Positions 40,504-51,757 of a DNA stretch of 64,000 nucleotides are shown here, piece after piece. The position numbers and the translations under genes were made by a program. Origin of the DNA: Diadophis punctatus similis (taxonomy: Eukaryota > Chordata > Lepidosauria > Squamata > Dipsadidae). Numbering within the stretch: position 1 is the stretch's first letter; each line of letters starts with the position of its first letter. Below the pieces are notes generated by a model. The model was given only the letters and a program-made list of their open reading frames with translations. It searched no databases and was not told the DNA's origin. The stretch is taken from positions 886,001 through 950,000 of the forward strand of contig JALIGW010000061.1 of the NCBI GenBank assembly GCA_023053685.1, in the 5' to 3' direction.

Positions 40504-40842
40504 TGACAGATAAGAATAACTCTCATCAGAGGCGAAATAGATCTTTTCCTGGAACTCTGACATTATAAAAGAAACCGCAGTTTAAAGTTCTAAAGTAGAA
40601 AATATTTATTTCAGTACAAAAACAATAAATTCTCATTAAATACTCATTAATCACATCTTAGCTATAAAAACAGGTCTTGCTCCTTACAGAAGCTGAAAAA
40701 GAAGGAAGGATCAAAGAAAGGAATGTACACATGCGTACTAGGAACATATTAATCACGTGCTCAGGGATAAACCAATATATTTGATAGGGATGCATCTCCC
40801 TGCATATACATATAACAGGCACTATAAAATCACTGCCTGACA
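40504..40842 (-). repeat. Copia 3 5' LTR
   Basis: Pairs with 33,315-33,653; aligns without gaps. Confidence 0.93.
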
Positions 40843-40849
40843 ATGGCTG

Positions 40850-42737
40850 CATAAATAACTCTCTGACAAATTGAAAGTCAAAAAGGACAAGTATAAAAAG
40901 TGGAAAGGGGGGGGAAATAACTAAGCCAGAATACCAGCAAATAGCCCAAGCCTGTAAAGATGAAGTGAGGAAAGCTAAGGCTCACAATGAACAAAGGCTT
41001 GCGACTAAAGTAAAAAGTAACAAAAAAAGCTTCTTCCAACATATAAAAACAAGAAAAAAGTCAAGGAAACAATTGGTCCATTGCAGGGAGAAAGTGGCAA
41101 GAAGGTGACAAGCAACAGGGAGAAAGCAGAGCTACTTGACTTGTTTTTTGCATTTGTCTTTACACAAAGGGAAAAAACAGTCCAACCTATTAAAAACAGC
41201 ATCACAAAAAACATATTAGGAACACAAGTTAAAATAGGGAAGAAAATGGTAAGTGAACACCTGTCTACCCTAGACGAGTTCAAATCACCAGGACTGGATG
41301 GATTACACACAAAGGTTCTGAAGGAACTGGCAGACGAGATCTCAGAACCACTGAACTATATCTTTCAAAGATCCTGGAGCACCGGGGAACTGCCAGAGGA
41401 CTGGAAAAGAGCTGATGTACTTCCCATCTTCAAAAAAAGGTGAAAAAATAGATCCAGGAAACTATAGACCTATCAGCCTGACCTCAATACCAAGGAAGAT
41501 TCTGGAAAAGATAATCAAGCAACGAATCAATGAACACCTAGAAGCAAACAAAGTAATAACCAAAAGCCAACATGGGTTTGTCAAAAACAGATCATGCCAG
41601 ACTAATCTTATTGCATTCTTTGACAAAGTGACAAAATTAGTGGACCAGGGGAATGCTGTGGATATAGTTTACTTGGACTTCAGTAAGGCATATGATAAAG
41701 TAGACCATAACTTACTACTAGATAAAGTAGAAAAATGTGGGTTAGACAGCAACACCACCAGATGGATTCAAAACTGGCTGACCAACCGCACTCAACATGT
41801 AGTGCTCAATGGAACTGCATCTACATGGAGGGAAGTATGCAGTGGAGTACCCCAAGGCTCTGTTTTAGGCCCAGTACTCTTCAACATCTTCATCAATGAC
41901 TTGGACGAGGGGATAGATGGGGAACTCATCAAATTTGCAGATGACACCAAAGTGGCAGGAATAGCCAACTCTCCAGAAGATAGGCTCAAGATACAGAAGG
42001 ATCTTGACAGACTTGAACATTGGGCGCTATCTAACAAAATGAAATTCAATTGTGAAAAAAATAAGGTTCTACATCTAGGCAAGAAAAACAAAATACACAG
42101 GTACAGTATATGTGGTACCTTGCTCAACAGTAGTAACTGTGAGAGGGATCTTGGAGTCCTAGTGGACAACCATTTAAATATGAGCCAGCAGTGTGCAGCA
42201 GCTGCCAAAAAAGCCAACACAGTTCTAGGCTGCATTAACAGAGGGATAGAATCAAGATCACGCGAAGTGTTAATACCACTTTATAATGCCTTGGTAAGGC
42301 CACACTTGGAATACTGCATTCAGTTTTGGTCGCCACGATGTAGAAAGGATGTTGAGACACTGGAAAGAGTGCAGAGAAGAGCAACAAAGATGATTAGGGG
42401 ACTGGAGGCTAAAACATATGAAGAACGGTTGCAGGAACTGGGTATGTCTAGTTTAATGAAAAGAAGGATCAGGGGAGACATGATAGCAGTGTTCCAATAT
42501 CTCAGGGGTTGCCACAAAGAAGAGGGAGCCAAACTATTCTCCAAAGCACCTGAGGGCAGAACAAGAAGCAATGGGTGGAAACTAAACAAGGAGAGAAGCA
42601 ACTTAGAACTAAGGAGAAATTTCCTGACAGTTAGAACAATTAATCCATGGAACAGCTTGCCTCCAGAAGTTGTGAATGCTCCAACACTGGAAGTTTTTAA
42701 GAAGATGTTGGACAACCATTTGTCTGAAGTAGTGTAG
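40850..42737 (+). pseudogene. CR1 ORF2: RT and C-terminal domain
   Basis: After the copia: LSDKLKVKKDKYKKWK, then (frame of 41,081) MVSEHLSTLDEFKSPGLDGL, then (frame of 41,415) GNYRPISLTSIPRKILEKII, HGFVKNRSCQTNLIAFFDKV, VYLDFSKAYDKVDHNLLLDK, GVPQGSVLGPVLFNIFINDL, KFADDTKVAG (catalytic ADD), DLGVLVDNHLNMSQQC and RVQRRATKMIRGLE. The RT is otherwise intact; two single-base frameshifts break it. Confidence 0.92.
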
Positions 42738-42794
42738 GGTTTCCTGCCAAAGCAGGGGGTTGGACTAGAAGACCTCCAAGGTCCCTTCCAACTC

Positions 42795-43107
<313 letters not shown>

Positions 43108-43583
43108 TTTTAAATGGTCACCCCTTGTATGTTTCGGTTCGGGTGGCAAAAGGGTGCGTGCGCAATAGCGTGCGTACGCGTCCCCACATCCATAATGCAA
43201 TGCCCTCCCCCGTGCATGCGCACACCTCCCCGCTGCCCCCACGCATGCGCACAACCCCCCATGCTGCCCCCCCCACGCATGCGCACAGGCCTCACTGAAG
43301 TCTCTGGACTTCCGGTAGGCCCGTTGGGCTGTTTTTCACTCTCCCCAGGGTTCAGGAAAGCCTCCTGAATTCTGGGGATGGCGAAAAATGGCCCAACGGG
43401 CCAATCGGAAGTTCGGAAACGAAACGGAAGTGGAGCTGCCCTACTACTTACCTTCAGATAGCTGCAGCCAGGCCTCCCACACCTCGGCCCATTTCTTCTG
43501 CAGCCGGTAAAGCTTTCCTGAAGGCCTCTGTAGCCGATAACAGAGCTCCAGATCGATCCGGAGCTCTGTTATCAGCTGCAGAG
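43108..43583. other. GC-rich segment with repeated GCATGCGCA and a hairpin
   Basis: Contains four to five copies of catgcgca (43,200-43,285) and a perfect hairpin with arms around cgataacagagctcc and ggagctctgttatc (43,525-43,582). No coding pattern is recognised. It ends at the L1 poly(T). Confidence 0.6.
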
Positions 43584-44166
43584 ACCTTTCCTTTAAAAAA
43601 AATTTTTTTTATTAAATATACAAAACTATACAGCAATACAACACTGACATACACAACAACAAATAAACATTTGGGGCTTTTCTGTTTAGCCCCTAACTCC
43701 AATAAGCTATCCTCGGAGCTTTACATAATTTTAGTTACATTTTTTTACCATAATAAATAACTATATCCGTATTATCTATATAGCCTTTTAAATCTATAGT
43801 TAATATATAGTTAAGTTTTTACTTAACACGGTATATATATATAAATATACCGTGTTACATTTATTCCATAGGTACCAATATGAATTTTCTCACACTAATA
43901 TCTTATATTATTCAGAGTTGACAGATATACATCATATTTTATGCATTCCTTCTTTTTCTTAACCAATCATAAAATTTGTTCCATATTATATAAAAATCTG
44001 ATTCTTGTTTATCCTTTAATTCCTTTGTTAATTTGTCCATCTCAGCACAGTCCATTATCTTTCTAATTATGTTCTCCTCTGTAGGTGTTTCACTGTTTTT
44101 ACAGAACTGCACGTATATAATCCTAGCTGCCGTTAGAATGTGAATAGTAATGTATTGGGTATCTTT

Positions 44167-45771
44167 TTTTAAAAAATAGTCTTTATTAATTATGTTAAAA
44201 AGACAAACAAACATACAAACAAACAAACATAAAAACATGTATAAACATATGTATATATAAAGTATCAAATATCTTTGAGTATAGAAAACATTGAACATAC
44301 ATGTCAACCATCTCGTCGACACTATCCTTTTACAGCCTAGTGATACAAAAACATGTTTATTCTTTATAGTTATTATTTACATCATTATCTTTCTTATATC
44401 TTCCAATATTTTCCTTATTCTTTTCTTTTGTTATATTATGTTCAGTCTATTATCATTACAATAAAACAATTTTTCCTTTTTCAACAATGGTTCTTTTGTT
44501 CAGCTTGATTAATATTTTCAAACCTTGTAAAATTGTATACCCGTATTTTTCGGAGTATAAGACGCACCTTAGTTTTTGGGGAGGAAAATAGGGGAAAACA
44601 ATCTGCCTACCAGGTATTCATCTGGCTAGCATCCTTAGTCTGGTCAGCTTCAGCACATTATTTTATCCCCTGGTTAGGACTTAAAAAAACCTTCTTCTGA
44701 GAGAGTAACAATGAAAGAGCATGCAAGCCAGTAAGAGCTGGGAAGATCGTTAGCACCTGGTATGGGTAAAAAAAAAATTATTCTGAGCAGCTTCAGCACA
44801 TTATTTTATCTCCTGGTTAGGACTTAAAAAAACCTTCTTCTGAGAGAGTAACAATGAAAGAGCCTGCAAGCCAGTAAGAGCTGGGAAGATCGTTAGCACC
44901 TGGTTAGGGCTAGAAAAAAACTTCTTTGGAGCAAGTAGAGCAATGAAAAAAAAACCTGCAAAGACTTAGGGCTGGAAAAACATTCTTCTGAGAGAGTAAC
45001 AATGAAAGAGCCTGCAAGCCAGTAAGAGCTGGGAAGATCGTTAGCACCTGGTTAGGGCTGGAAAAAACCTTCTTTGGAGCAAGTAGAGCAATGAAAAAAA
45101 AACCCTGCAAAGACTTAGGGCTGGAAAAACATTCTTTGGAGAGAGTAACAATGAAAACGCCTGCAAGGTAAGAGCTGGGAAGATCTGTTAGCACCTAGTT
45201 AGGGCTGGAAAAAAAAGCTACATTCGAAGTATAAGACGCACCCACATTTTCAGCCACTTTTAGGGAGGAAAAAGGTGCGTCTTATACTCCAAAAAATACG
45301 GTATATTCTGATAATTTGTTCCGGTCTTTGCGAAAAAGTAGACATTTGTTATTATTTATACTGTCTAAGATAATGACACATAATTATAGCAATTTTTGAT
45401 ACTTGTTTTGGTTAAGCCAATTATACCACCTGTCCCAAGTTTTATAGAATTCAGAGTCATCTTTGTCTTGCATTTCCAATGACATCCTACTAAGTTCTGC
45501 GCACTCAAATACTTTATTAACAAGATTTAACGTAGTTGGGATTTGTTCGGTTTTCCAAATTTGCGCATATATAATTCTTGCAGCTGTTGTAATGTGTAGA
45601 ATTATATATCTGTCTTCATTTGTCATTTTTTCTCTGAAAATACCTAATAAGAAAAGCTCCGACTTTATGGGGATCGTTTTTGAGGTTATTTGTTCAAGGC
45701 AGTTTTTGATCTTAATCCAAAAGTTCTTCGCTTTGGGGCAGGTCCACCATAGATGGTAGTATGTTCCTATT
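44167..45771 (-). mobile_element. L1-b nested in L1-a (17-bp TSD)
   Basis: Flanked by atgtattgggtatcttt (44,150-44,166; 45,772-45,788). It contains poly(T), 3' UTR and ORF2 C terminus (YYHLWWTCPKAKNFWIKIKN, ILHITTAARIIYAQIWKTEQ, CAELSRMSLEMQDKDDSEFY, KTWDRWYNWLNQNK). Its 3' UTR was hit by a TIR element (44,541-45,301). By chance it fuses in frame to L1-a, giving a 428-codon frame (46,670-45,384) with an apparent duplicated domain. Confidence 0.92.
44541..45301. mobile_element. Second CCGTATTTTTCGG TIR element
   Basis: Ends CCGTATTTTTCGGAGTATAA and its near-complement, with TA at both sides (one extra C at the left). The interior (44,640-45,215) holds three to four tandem units with gagagagtaacaatgaaaga, gcaagccagtaagagctggg and agatcgttagcacctgg. 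No transposase. Confidence 0.85.
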
Positions 45772-46765
45772 ATGTATTGGGTATCTTTATTAACTCTTGG
45801 TTCAATGATGCCTAACAAGAAAAACTCGGGTTTATTAGAAAATTCTTCCTGGGTTATTTCTTTAATCCACTTCCCTATAATGGCCCAATAACTCTTAGCT
45901 TTCTTACAAGTCCACCAGGTATGATAGTATGTACCTATTTCTTTTTTGCTTTTCCAACATAAGGCAGATGAATTCTGCAAAATCTTTGCAATTCTTGTCG
46001 GTGGAAGGTGCCACCTATAAAACATCTTGCACTGGTTCTCCTTGAAGGCCACTGACATTGTCATCCGCCAATTTGTCATCCAAATTTTTTCCCATTTATC
46101 TAAATCTATCGAATATCCAAAGTGTTTGGCCCGTCTCAGCATTGGTTCTTTTACTATCTCCTCTTCTAATTTATATTTTATTAAAAATTTATAAATTTTT
46201 CCAATCAAATTATCTTCCGGTCCCAGAAATGTCCTGTCAAAGTTGCTATATTCCTTCTGAAAACCATATGTCTTATTGTCTTTGTAGAACTTTGCTTGGA
46301 CTTGGGTATATGTCCACCAGTCTAAATTTATACCTCCTTCTGACAATTCATCTCTACACTTCAAATTTCCCTGTTCATTGATTAATTCTTTATATTTTAT
46401 AGCTCTATCATAAGACATCAAACTGTGATGTTTAAGGGCTTCAACGGGATAATACCAAATTGGAATTTTTGAATAGTGTTGTCTTTTAATTTGTAACCAA
46501 ATTTGAAGGAGTGAATTTCTTAATAGATGTTTTTTGAAATAAGTATGTACTTTATATTTATCATCCCAGATATATGCATGCCATCCCAGATGAAGGTCAT
46601 GCCCTTCAATCATCAAGGTTCTACTGTTTTTAAGCTGTATCCATTCTCTAATCCAAGATAAACCTGCCAAATAATAATATAATTGCCAATTTGGGACACC
46701 CAGTCCACCTCTTTCTTTAACAACTTGAAGTGAATTTTGCCTTATTCTCGGTTTTTTCCCTTGAG

Positions 46766-47505
46766 AGACATTGTTTGGTTGACGGGACCTGGAGGAGACC
46801 CACTCTGTGGGACCTCACCGGTAGAAGGGAAGTATGAGGTAGGATGCGGTCCCGGAGGTAACCTGGTCCTAAGCCATGTAGGGCTTTAAAGATGATGATC
46901 AACACCTTGAATTGTACCCGGAGACCAATGGGCAGCCAATGCAGCTGGCGGAGTATGGGTGTTACATGGGTGTATCTTGAGACACCCACCACAGCACGCG
47001 CAGCCACATTTTGCACCAGTTGAAGTCTCCGAATACTCTTCAAGGGTAGCCCCATGTAGAGCGCATTACAGTAGTCCAATTGGGAGGTGATAAGGGCATA
47101 AGTGACCGTGAGTAGAGCCTCCTTCTCCAAGTATGGTCGCAATTGGTGCACCAGGCAAACCTGTGCAAAAGCTCCCCTAGCCACAGCTGTAAGATGTTGG
47201 TCTAATTTTAGCTGTGGGTCTAGGAGAACTCCCAAATTGCGAACCCATTCCGAGGGAGTTAATTTTTCTCCCTCAAGAACCAAGGAAGGACAGTCGACAT
47301 GGTCCTTAGGGGGCAATATCCAGAGCCACTCAGTCTTGTCGGGGTTGAGCTTGAGCCTGTTTCTCCCCATCCAGATCCTGACATCGTCTAGGCATCGACA
47401 CATTACATCAACTGCCTCCCTGAATTGAGACGGGGTGGTGATGTACAGCTGGGTGTCGTCAGCGTACTGTTGAAAACTCACACCATGTCTACGGATGATC
47501 TCCCC
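46766..47505 (-). pseudogene. L2 RT fragment lacking its 3' end
   Basis: FQQYADDTQLYITTPSQFRE, MGRNRLKLNPDKTEWLW, GVLLDPQLKLDQHLTAVARG and RVGLLQVPSTKQC, then a switch to L1 sequence at 46,765. It is cut at 47,505 against copia 4. Confidence 0.88.
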
Positions 47506-47513
47506 TTAACATT

Positions 47514-47527
47514 GGTTATGGGCCCAG
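47514..47527 (+). other. Copia 4 primer binding site (half-tRNA type)
   Basis: ggttatgggcccag is exactly complementary to the anticodon stem-loop region of vertebrate initiator tRNA-Met (CUGGGCCCAUAACC), the mode known from Drosophila copia, where a cleaved tRNA half primes. Confidence 0.8.
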
Positions 47528-47615
47528 TGCCAGAGCAGTAGCCAGTGCCAGAGCAGTAGCCAGTGCCAGAGCAGTTGCCAGTGCCAGAGCAGTAGCCAGG
47601 GCCAGAACAGTAACC
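47525..47615 (+). repeat. 18-bp tandem repeat in the copia 4 leader
   Basis: cagtgccagagcagtagc repeated about five times, the last copies diverged. It avoids an ATG between primer site and gag. Confidence 0.9.
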
Positions 47616-47722
47616 ATATCTATACGTGGTGTGTTGTTGGCAAGATATTGAGTTCTAATTATTCCACTGAAGTGACGTGTAAGAACTAATAATGGCACAA
47701 GGAAGGTCTTACATATTTATCG

Positions 47723-48202
47723 ATGATAAAACAGCTTGATGGTACAAACTACGTATCCTGGTCTACAAAATGCAAAATGCTATTGAGAAATGAGGGACTG
47801 TGGAACATAGTAAATAATCCTCCTGATATATCGACTTTGGATCCTGCTGCTGATGATGATGCAAAGAAGATTGAAGATTTCAACCGCGACAACGAGAGAG
47901 CTTTGAGTATAATCATTCTAACACTGAAAGATCAGCAACTTGTCCATGTTAGGCAAGAAGAATTGGCTGCTAGGTGTTGGAATATATTACAACAGATTTA
48001 TGTGCGTGATAGTGTTGGAGCACATATCCATCTTACTCGTAAACTGTTTAGAGCTCGTTTGTCCAAGGGAGGAAGTATGTTAGCTCATATAGAAGATATG
48101 AAGAAAACATTACAGGAGCTTCATGAAAAGGAGTTGATATTTTCAGAGCTACATCAAGTATGTATTATTTTGTCCTCGTTAGATGAAAGCTACGACGACT
48201 AG
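47723..48202 (+). CDS. Copia 4 gag core
   Basis: 159 codons: IKQLDGTNYVSWSTKCKMLL, NEGLWNIVNNPPDIS, CWNILQQIYVRDSVGAHIHL, LSKGGSMLAHIEDMKKTLQE, the Ty1/copia gag (UBN2-type) pattern. A TAG breaks the frame after LSSLDESYDD; homology continues (SFEVLPREELTLTGITGRLL) to about 48,350. It forms the particle shell. Confidence 0.88.
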   Translation: MIKQLDGTNYVSWSTKCKMLLRNEGLWNIVNNPPDISTLDPAADDDAKKIEDFNRDNERALSIIILTLKDQQLVHVRQEELAARCWNILQQIYVRDSVGAHIHLTRKLFRARLSKGGSMLAHIEDMKKTLQELHEKELIFSELHQVCIILSSLDESYDD

Positions 48203-48369
48203 GTATCTTCCTTTGAGGTGTTACCCAGAGAAGAACTAACATTAACTGGCATAACAGGGAGATTGCTTGAAGATTCAAGACGACGAGAGGACAGAAGGGT
48301 AATGAGATCAGGAGTGCAGAAGCATAAAGATGAAGAAAGAAGATCTTCAGATGCATATTATGTTAAAAA

Positions 48370-48723
48370 TGTTATAATTGCGTGTCTAAAGGACATATAG
48401 CTCGTTATTGTAGAAAAATTAACAAACAGAATGTGGGATTTGTCATGCATACAGTTAAAGAAAAAGCAAGGAATGATAAATGGGTAATAGATAGTGGAGC
48501 TACCCAATGTATCACTAACGATAGGAAATTGTTTGTAAAAATGTTCAAAAGCAGACAATATGTAGCTTTGGCTAATGGATGGAGAATGAGAGCTAATGGA
48601 GAAAGGAAAGCTCATTGTGTGGGAATTAATGAAATATTGCCTATGTTATATATGCCAAAACTAACTTATAATTTACTTTCTGTTAATGTGTTAGTGAAGG
48701 CTGGCTACACTGTAACTTTTAGA
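48370..48723 (+). pseudogene. Copia 4 zinc knuckle and protease
   Basis: CYNCVSKGHIARYC (CX2CX4HX4C) at 48,370-48,411, then WVIDSGATQCITND (aspartic protease DSGA) and LPMLYMPKLTYNLLSVNVLV. It lies in a different frame from gag because of a frameshift near 48,360. It is cut at 48,724 by a dispersed repeat. Confidence 0.88.
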
Positions 48724-48836
48724 AGTAGCACTTAGACTTATATATCGCTTCATAGTGCTTTACAGCCCTCTCTAAGTGGTTTACAGAGTCAGCATATTGC
48801 CCCCAACAATCTGGGTCCTCATTTTACTTGTAATAC
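48724..48836 (+). repeat. Dispersed squamate repeat inserted in copia 4
   Basis: cttcatagtgctttacagcc, ctctctaagtggtttacaga and gcccccaacaatctgggtcc are a very common squamate interspersed motif set. The family name is not certain. Confidence 0.65.
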
Positions 48837-49977
48837 TTGTCTGATAGAAAAACAGGGCAAAGTGATTACAGTGAAATCAGAAGGTGGTTTATTTGTGCTA
48901 CATAACAAGCAAGGCAATACAGCCAATACTGTATATGATAATAAGAAACCACATAATAATTGTATTCATCTATTACATAGAAGGATGGGACATTTAAATT
49001 ATAAATTATTGAAAAGAACAGCAGAGTTGGCTAATGGAATAAGATTACAGCCATGTTCCAAGTATGTAGAATGTAAAGTGTGTAATCAGGAGAAGAGCAA
49101 AGTAACTCCTGCTAATAGAATTAATGGGTTTAAGACTACAAAACCTCTAGAAGCTGTATTTGTTGATTTGATTGGGCCAAAGACACCTAGTATGGGAGGA
49201 GCCCGTTATATTTTGAACATAGTAGATCATTATTCCAGATTTGGTTTTTGTTATTTATTGAAAACTAAAACAGAAACTTATGATTGTTTTTCGAGCTGGT
49301 TAAATATGGTTGATAGGAAACAGAACAGGAAAGTTATAAGTGTGATCACTGATAATGGTACTGAATTTACAAACCATAGATTTGTTAACTTGTTAAGACA
49401 TGCGGGAATAGAACATAGAAAGTCAGCACCTTACTGACTTCAACATAACGCCTATGTAGAACGAAGAGGCCAAACGTTACAAGCAATGGTGAGAACGATG
49501 TTGAATGATTCTGGTTTACCAAACATGTTATGGGGTGAAGCTGTTATGTGTGCCACTCACATAATTAACAATGCTGTCAATGCTACAACAGGTGAAATTC
49601 CATTCACGAGATGGTACAACAGAAAACCTGAACTTAGTTACCTTCATACTTTTGGAACCCCTGCATGGGTTCATATACCATCAGAATTAAGAAGAAAAGG
49701 TCAGCATAGAGCCCGATTACTGTATTTTGTAGGTTATGATAGAAACCATAGATCGTACAGATTCTGGGATAAAGGCACTAGGAATAACTATAGAAGTGCT
49801 AGTGCTAAGTTTCTGGAAAATACAGGTTGGAGCAATGTAGAGCAGGAAGAGAAGAAAGATAGTATTGTAATTGAAACTCCTCTATTCAGTGATAATACTA
49901 CTAGGAGATATATAGATAAGAATATTATTAAAGAGGAAGAAATATTGGAGGAGGAATCTTCATTAGAAGAAGAATAA
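48837..49977 (+). pseudogene. Copia 4 integrase
   Basis: HLLHRRMGHLNYKLL with CKVCNQEKSK (HHCC zinc site), VFVDLIGPKTPSMGGARYIL and VITDNGTEFTNHRF (catalytic Asp residues), then an in-frame TGA at 49,435-49,437 (SAPY* before QHNAYVERRGQT), and RTMLNDSGLPNMLWGEAVMC, LHTFGTPAWVHIPSELRRKG. It ends at TAA 49,975-49,977 in an acidic linker. Confidence 0.9.
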
Positions 49978-50195
49978 CCTTCGATAGGGGAGATTAAAAC
50001 AGAATTGGATTTATTTATTTATTTTATTTGGCAGTTTTTCTATGCTGCCCTACTCCCTCAGGACTCAGGGCGGTGTACAACATTTTATGAAAACTCCAAA
50101 CAAATAATTAAAAAACAATTTTTAAAAACAGTTTAAAAAACATATAAACAACATACATACATGGGGGAGACATCAGATATAAAGTCGTCTCAGAC

Positions 50196-51757
50196 TCACC
50201 CCGCCTGCAGGAAGAGCCATGTCTTAATGACTTTTCGGAAGGCCAGCAGGGTGGGGATAATTCGGATCTCTGGGGGCAGTTGGTTCCAGAGAGCAGGGGC
50301 CCCTACCGAGAAGGCCCTCCTCCTAGGCCCCGCCAGTTGACACTGTTTGGCTGACGGGACCTGGAGGAGACCCACTCTGTGGGACCTGACCGGTCGAAGG
50401 GAAGAATGAGGCAGAATGCGGTCCCGGAGATAGCCTGGTCCTAAGCCATGTAGGGCTTTAAAGATGATGATCAGCACCTTGAATTGTACCCAGAGACTAA
50501 TGGGCAACCAATGCAGCTGGCGGAGTATAGGTGTTACGTGGGTGTACCTTGAAACACCCACCACAGCACGCGCAGCTGCATTTTGCACCAGTTGAAGTCT
50601 CCGAATGCTCTTCAAGGGCAGCCCCATGTAGAGCGCATTGCAGTAGTCCAATTGAGAGGTGACAAGGGCATGAGTGACCGAGAGTAGAGCCTCCTTCTCC
50701 AAGTATGGTCACAATTGGTGCACCAGGCGAACCTGTGCAAAAGCCCCCCTAGCCACAGCTGCAAGGTGTTGGTCTCATTTTAGCTGTGGATCTAGGAGAA
50801 CTCCCAAATTGCGAACCTGTTCCGAGGGAGTTAATTTTTCTCCCTCAAGAACCAAGGAGGGACAATCGACATGGTCCTTAGGAGGCAATATCCAGAGCCA
50901 CTCAGTCTTGTCGGGGTTGAGTCTGAGTCTGTTTCTCCCCATCCAGATCCTAACGTCGTCCAGGCACCGGCACATCACATCAACCGCCTCCCTGAATTGA
51001 GACGGGGTGGTGATGTACAGCTGGGTGTCATCAGCGTACTGTTGGAAACTCACGCCGTGTCTGCGGATGATCTCCCCCAGCGGTTTCATGTAAATGTTAA
51101 ACAGGATGGGAGAGAGGACCGAACCCTGAGGCACCCCGCATGACAGGACAATCTCTGCCCTCCTGTTAACACCGACAGCATCCTATCGGCGAGATAAGAG
51201 GAGAACCACCGCAAAACGGTGCCTCCCACTCCCAACTCGCCGAGACGATGCAGAAGGATACCATGGTCAATGGTATTGAAAGCCGCTGAGAGGTCAAGTA
51301 GCACCAGGATGGAGGAATTTCCACCATCCCGGGCTCGCCAGAGATCATCCATCAGGGCGACCAAGGCAGTTTCTGTACTGAAGCCACACCTGAAACCCAA
51401 CTGATAGGAGTCTAGATGATCCGTTTCCTCCAATAGTCACAGAAGCTGAGCAGCCACCACCTTCTCAACAACTTTCCCTAAAAAAGGTAAGTTGGAGACC
51501 GGACGAAAGTTCTTCAAGTCCGCTGGGTCCAGGGAGGGATTCTTCAGGAGGGGTCTCACCACCGCAACTTTTAACGGCTGCGGTACGGATCCTTCCGTCA
51601 AAGAAGCGATGACCACCGCCTGGATCCAGCTGCGTGCCACCTCCCTGCTGGCCGAAACCAGCCAGGAGGGGCACGGGTCCAATAAACAGGTGGAAGCACT
51701 CATCGCACCCACGGCTATGTCCACATCTTCAGGAGAAACAGGCCAAACTCCTCCCAC
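50196..51757 (-). pseudogene. L2 reverse transcriptase (broken frame)
   Basis: Pieces in three frames: VVRPLLKNPSLDPADLKNFR with PVSNLPFLGKVVEKVVAAQL; LGFRCGFSTETALVALMDDL and LLDLSAAFNTIDHGILLHRL; PQGSVLSPILFNIYMKPLGE and QYADDTQLYITTPSQ; then SQLDYCNALYMGLPLKSIRR and WNQLPPEIRIIPTLLAFRK. At least three frameshifts or stops disable it, including the region near 51,150 at the GVPQG motif. Confidence 0.9.

Larger units (their letters stand above)
33315..40842 (-). mobile_element. Ty1/copia element 3 (minus strand), nearly intact
   Basis: LTRs 33,315-33,653 and 40,504-40,842 (339 bp) differ at about 9 sites; the perfect TSD is atggc (33,310-33,314; 40,843-40,847). It is inserted in CR1 ORF2. 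A single gag-pol frame starts at 40,382 and would run to 33,688, broken only by a TGA and an L2 insertion. An 18-base match to initiator tRNA-Met serves as primer site. Confidence 0.95.
43584..46765 (-). mobile_element. L1-a, 5'-truncated, interrupted by L1-b
   Basis: The 3' end (poly(T), 3' UTR, ORF2 C terminus with ITIHILTAARIIYVQFCKNS and KELKDKQESDFYIIWNKFYD) lies at 43,584-44,166. It resumes at 45,772 with YHTWWTCKKAKSYWAIIGKW, GGINLDWWTYTQVQAKFYKD and GYSIDLDKWEKIWM up to GLSWIREWIQLKNSRTLMI. The frame is continuous after removing L1-b. Confidence 0.9.
47506..50007 (+). mobile_element. Ty1/copia element 4, partial, distinct lineage
   Basis: Starts with an LTR-end-like ttaaca and primer site; contains gag, protease and integrase, and stops in the integrase-RT linker where the L2 begins. 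No LTR pair or RT is seen. Its proteins are clearly different from copia 1-3, with no proline-rich gag linker. Confidence 0.85.

Noticed and set aside
45384..46670. A novel L1 ORF2 with a duplicated C-terminal domain
   Set aside because: A 17-bp target duplication shows two separate L1 insertions fused by chance.
47525..47615. CRISPR-like short repeats
   Set aside because: An 18-bp head-to-tail tandem with no unique spacers, in a retrotransposon leader of a vertebrate genome.
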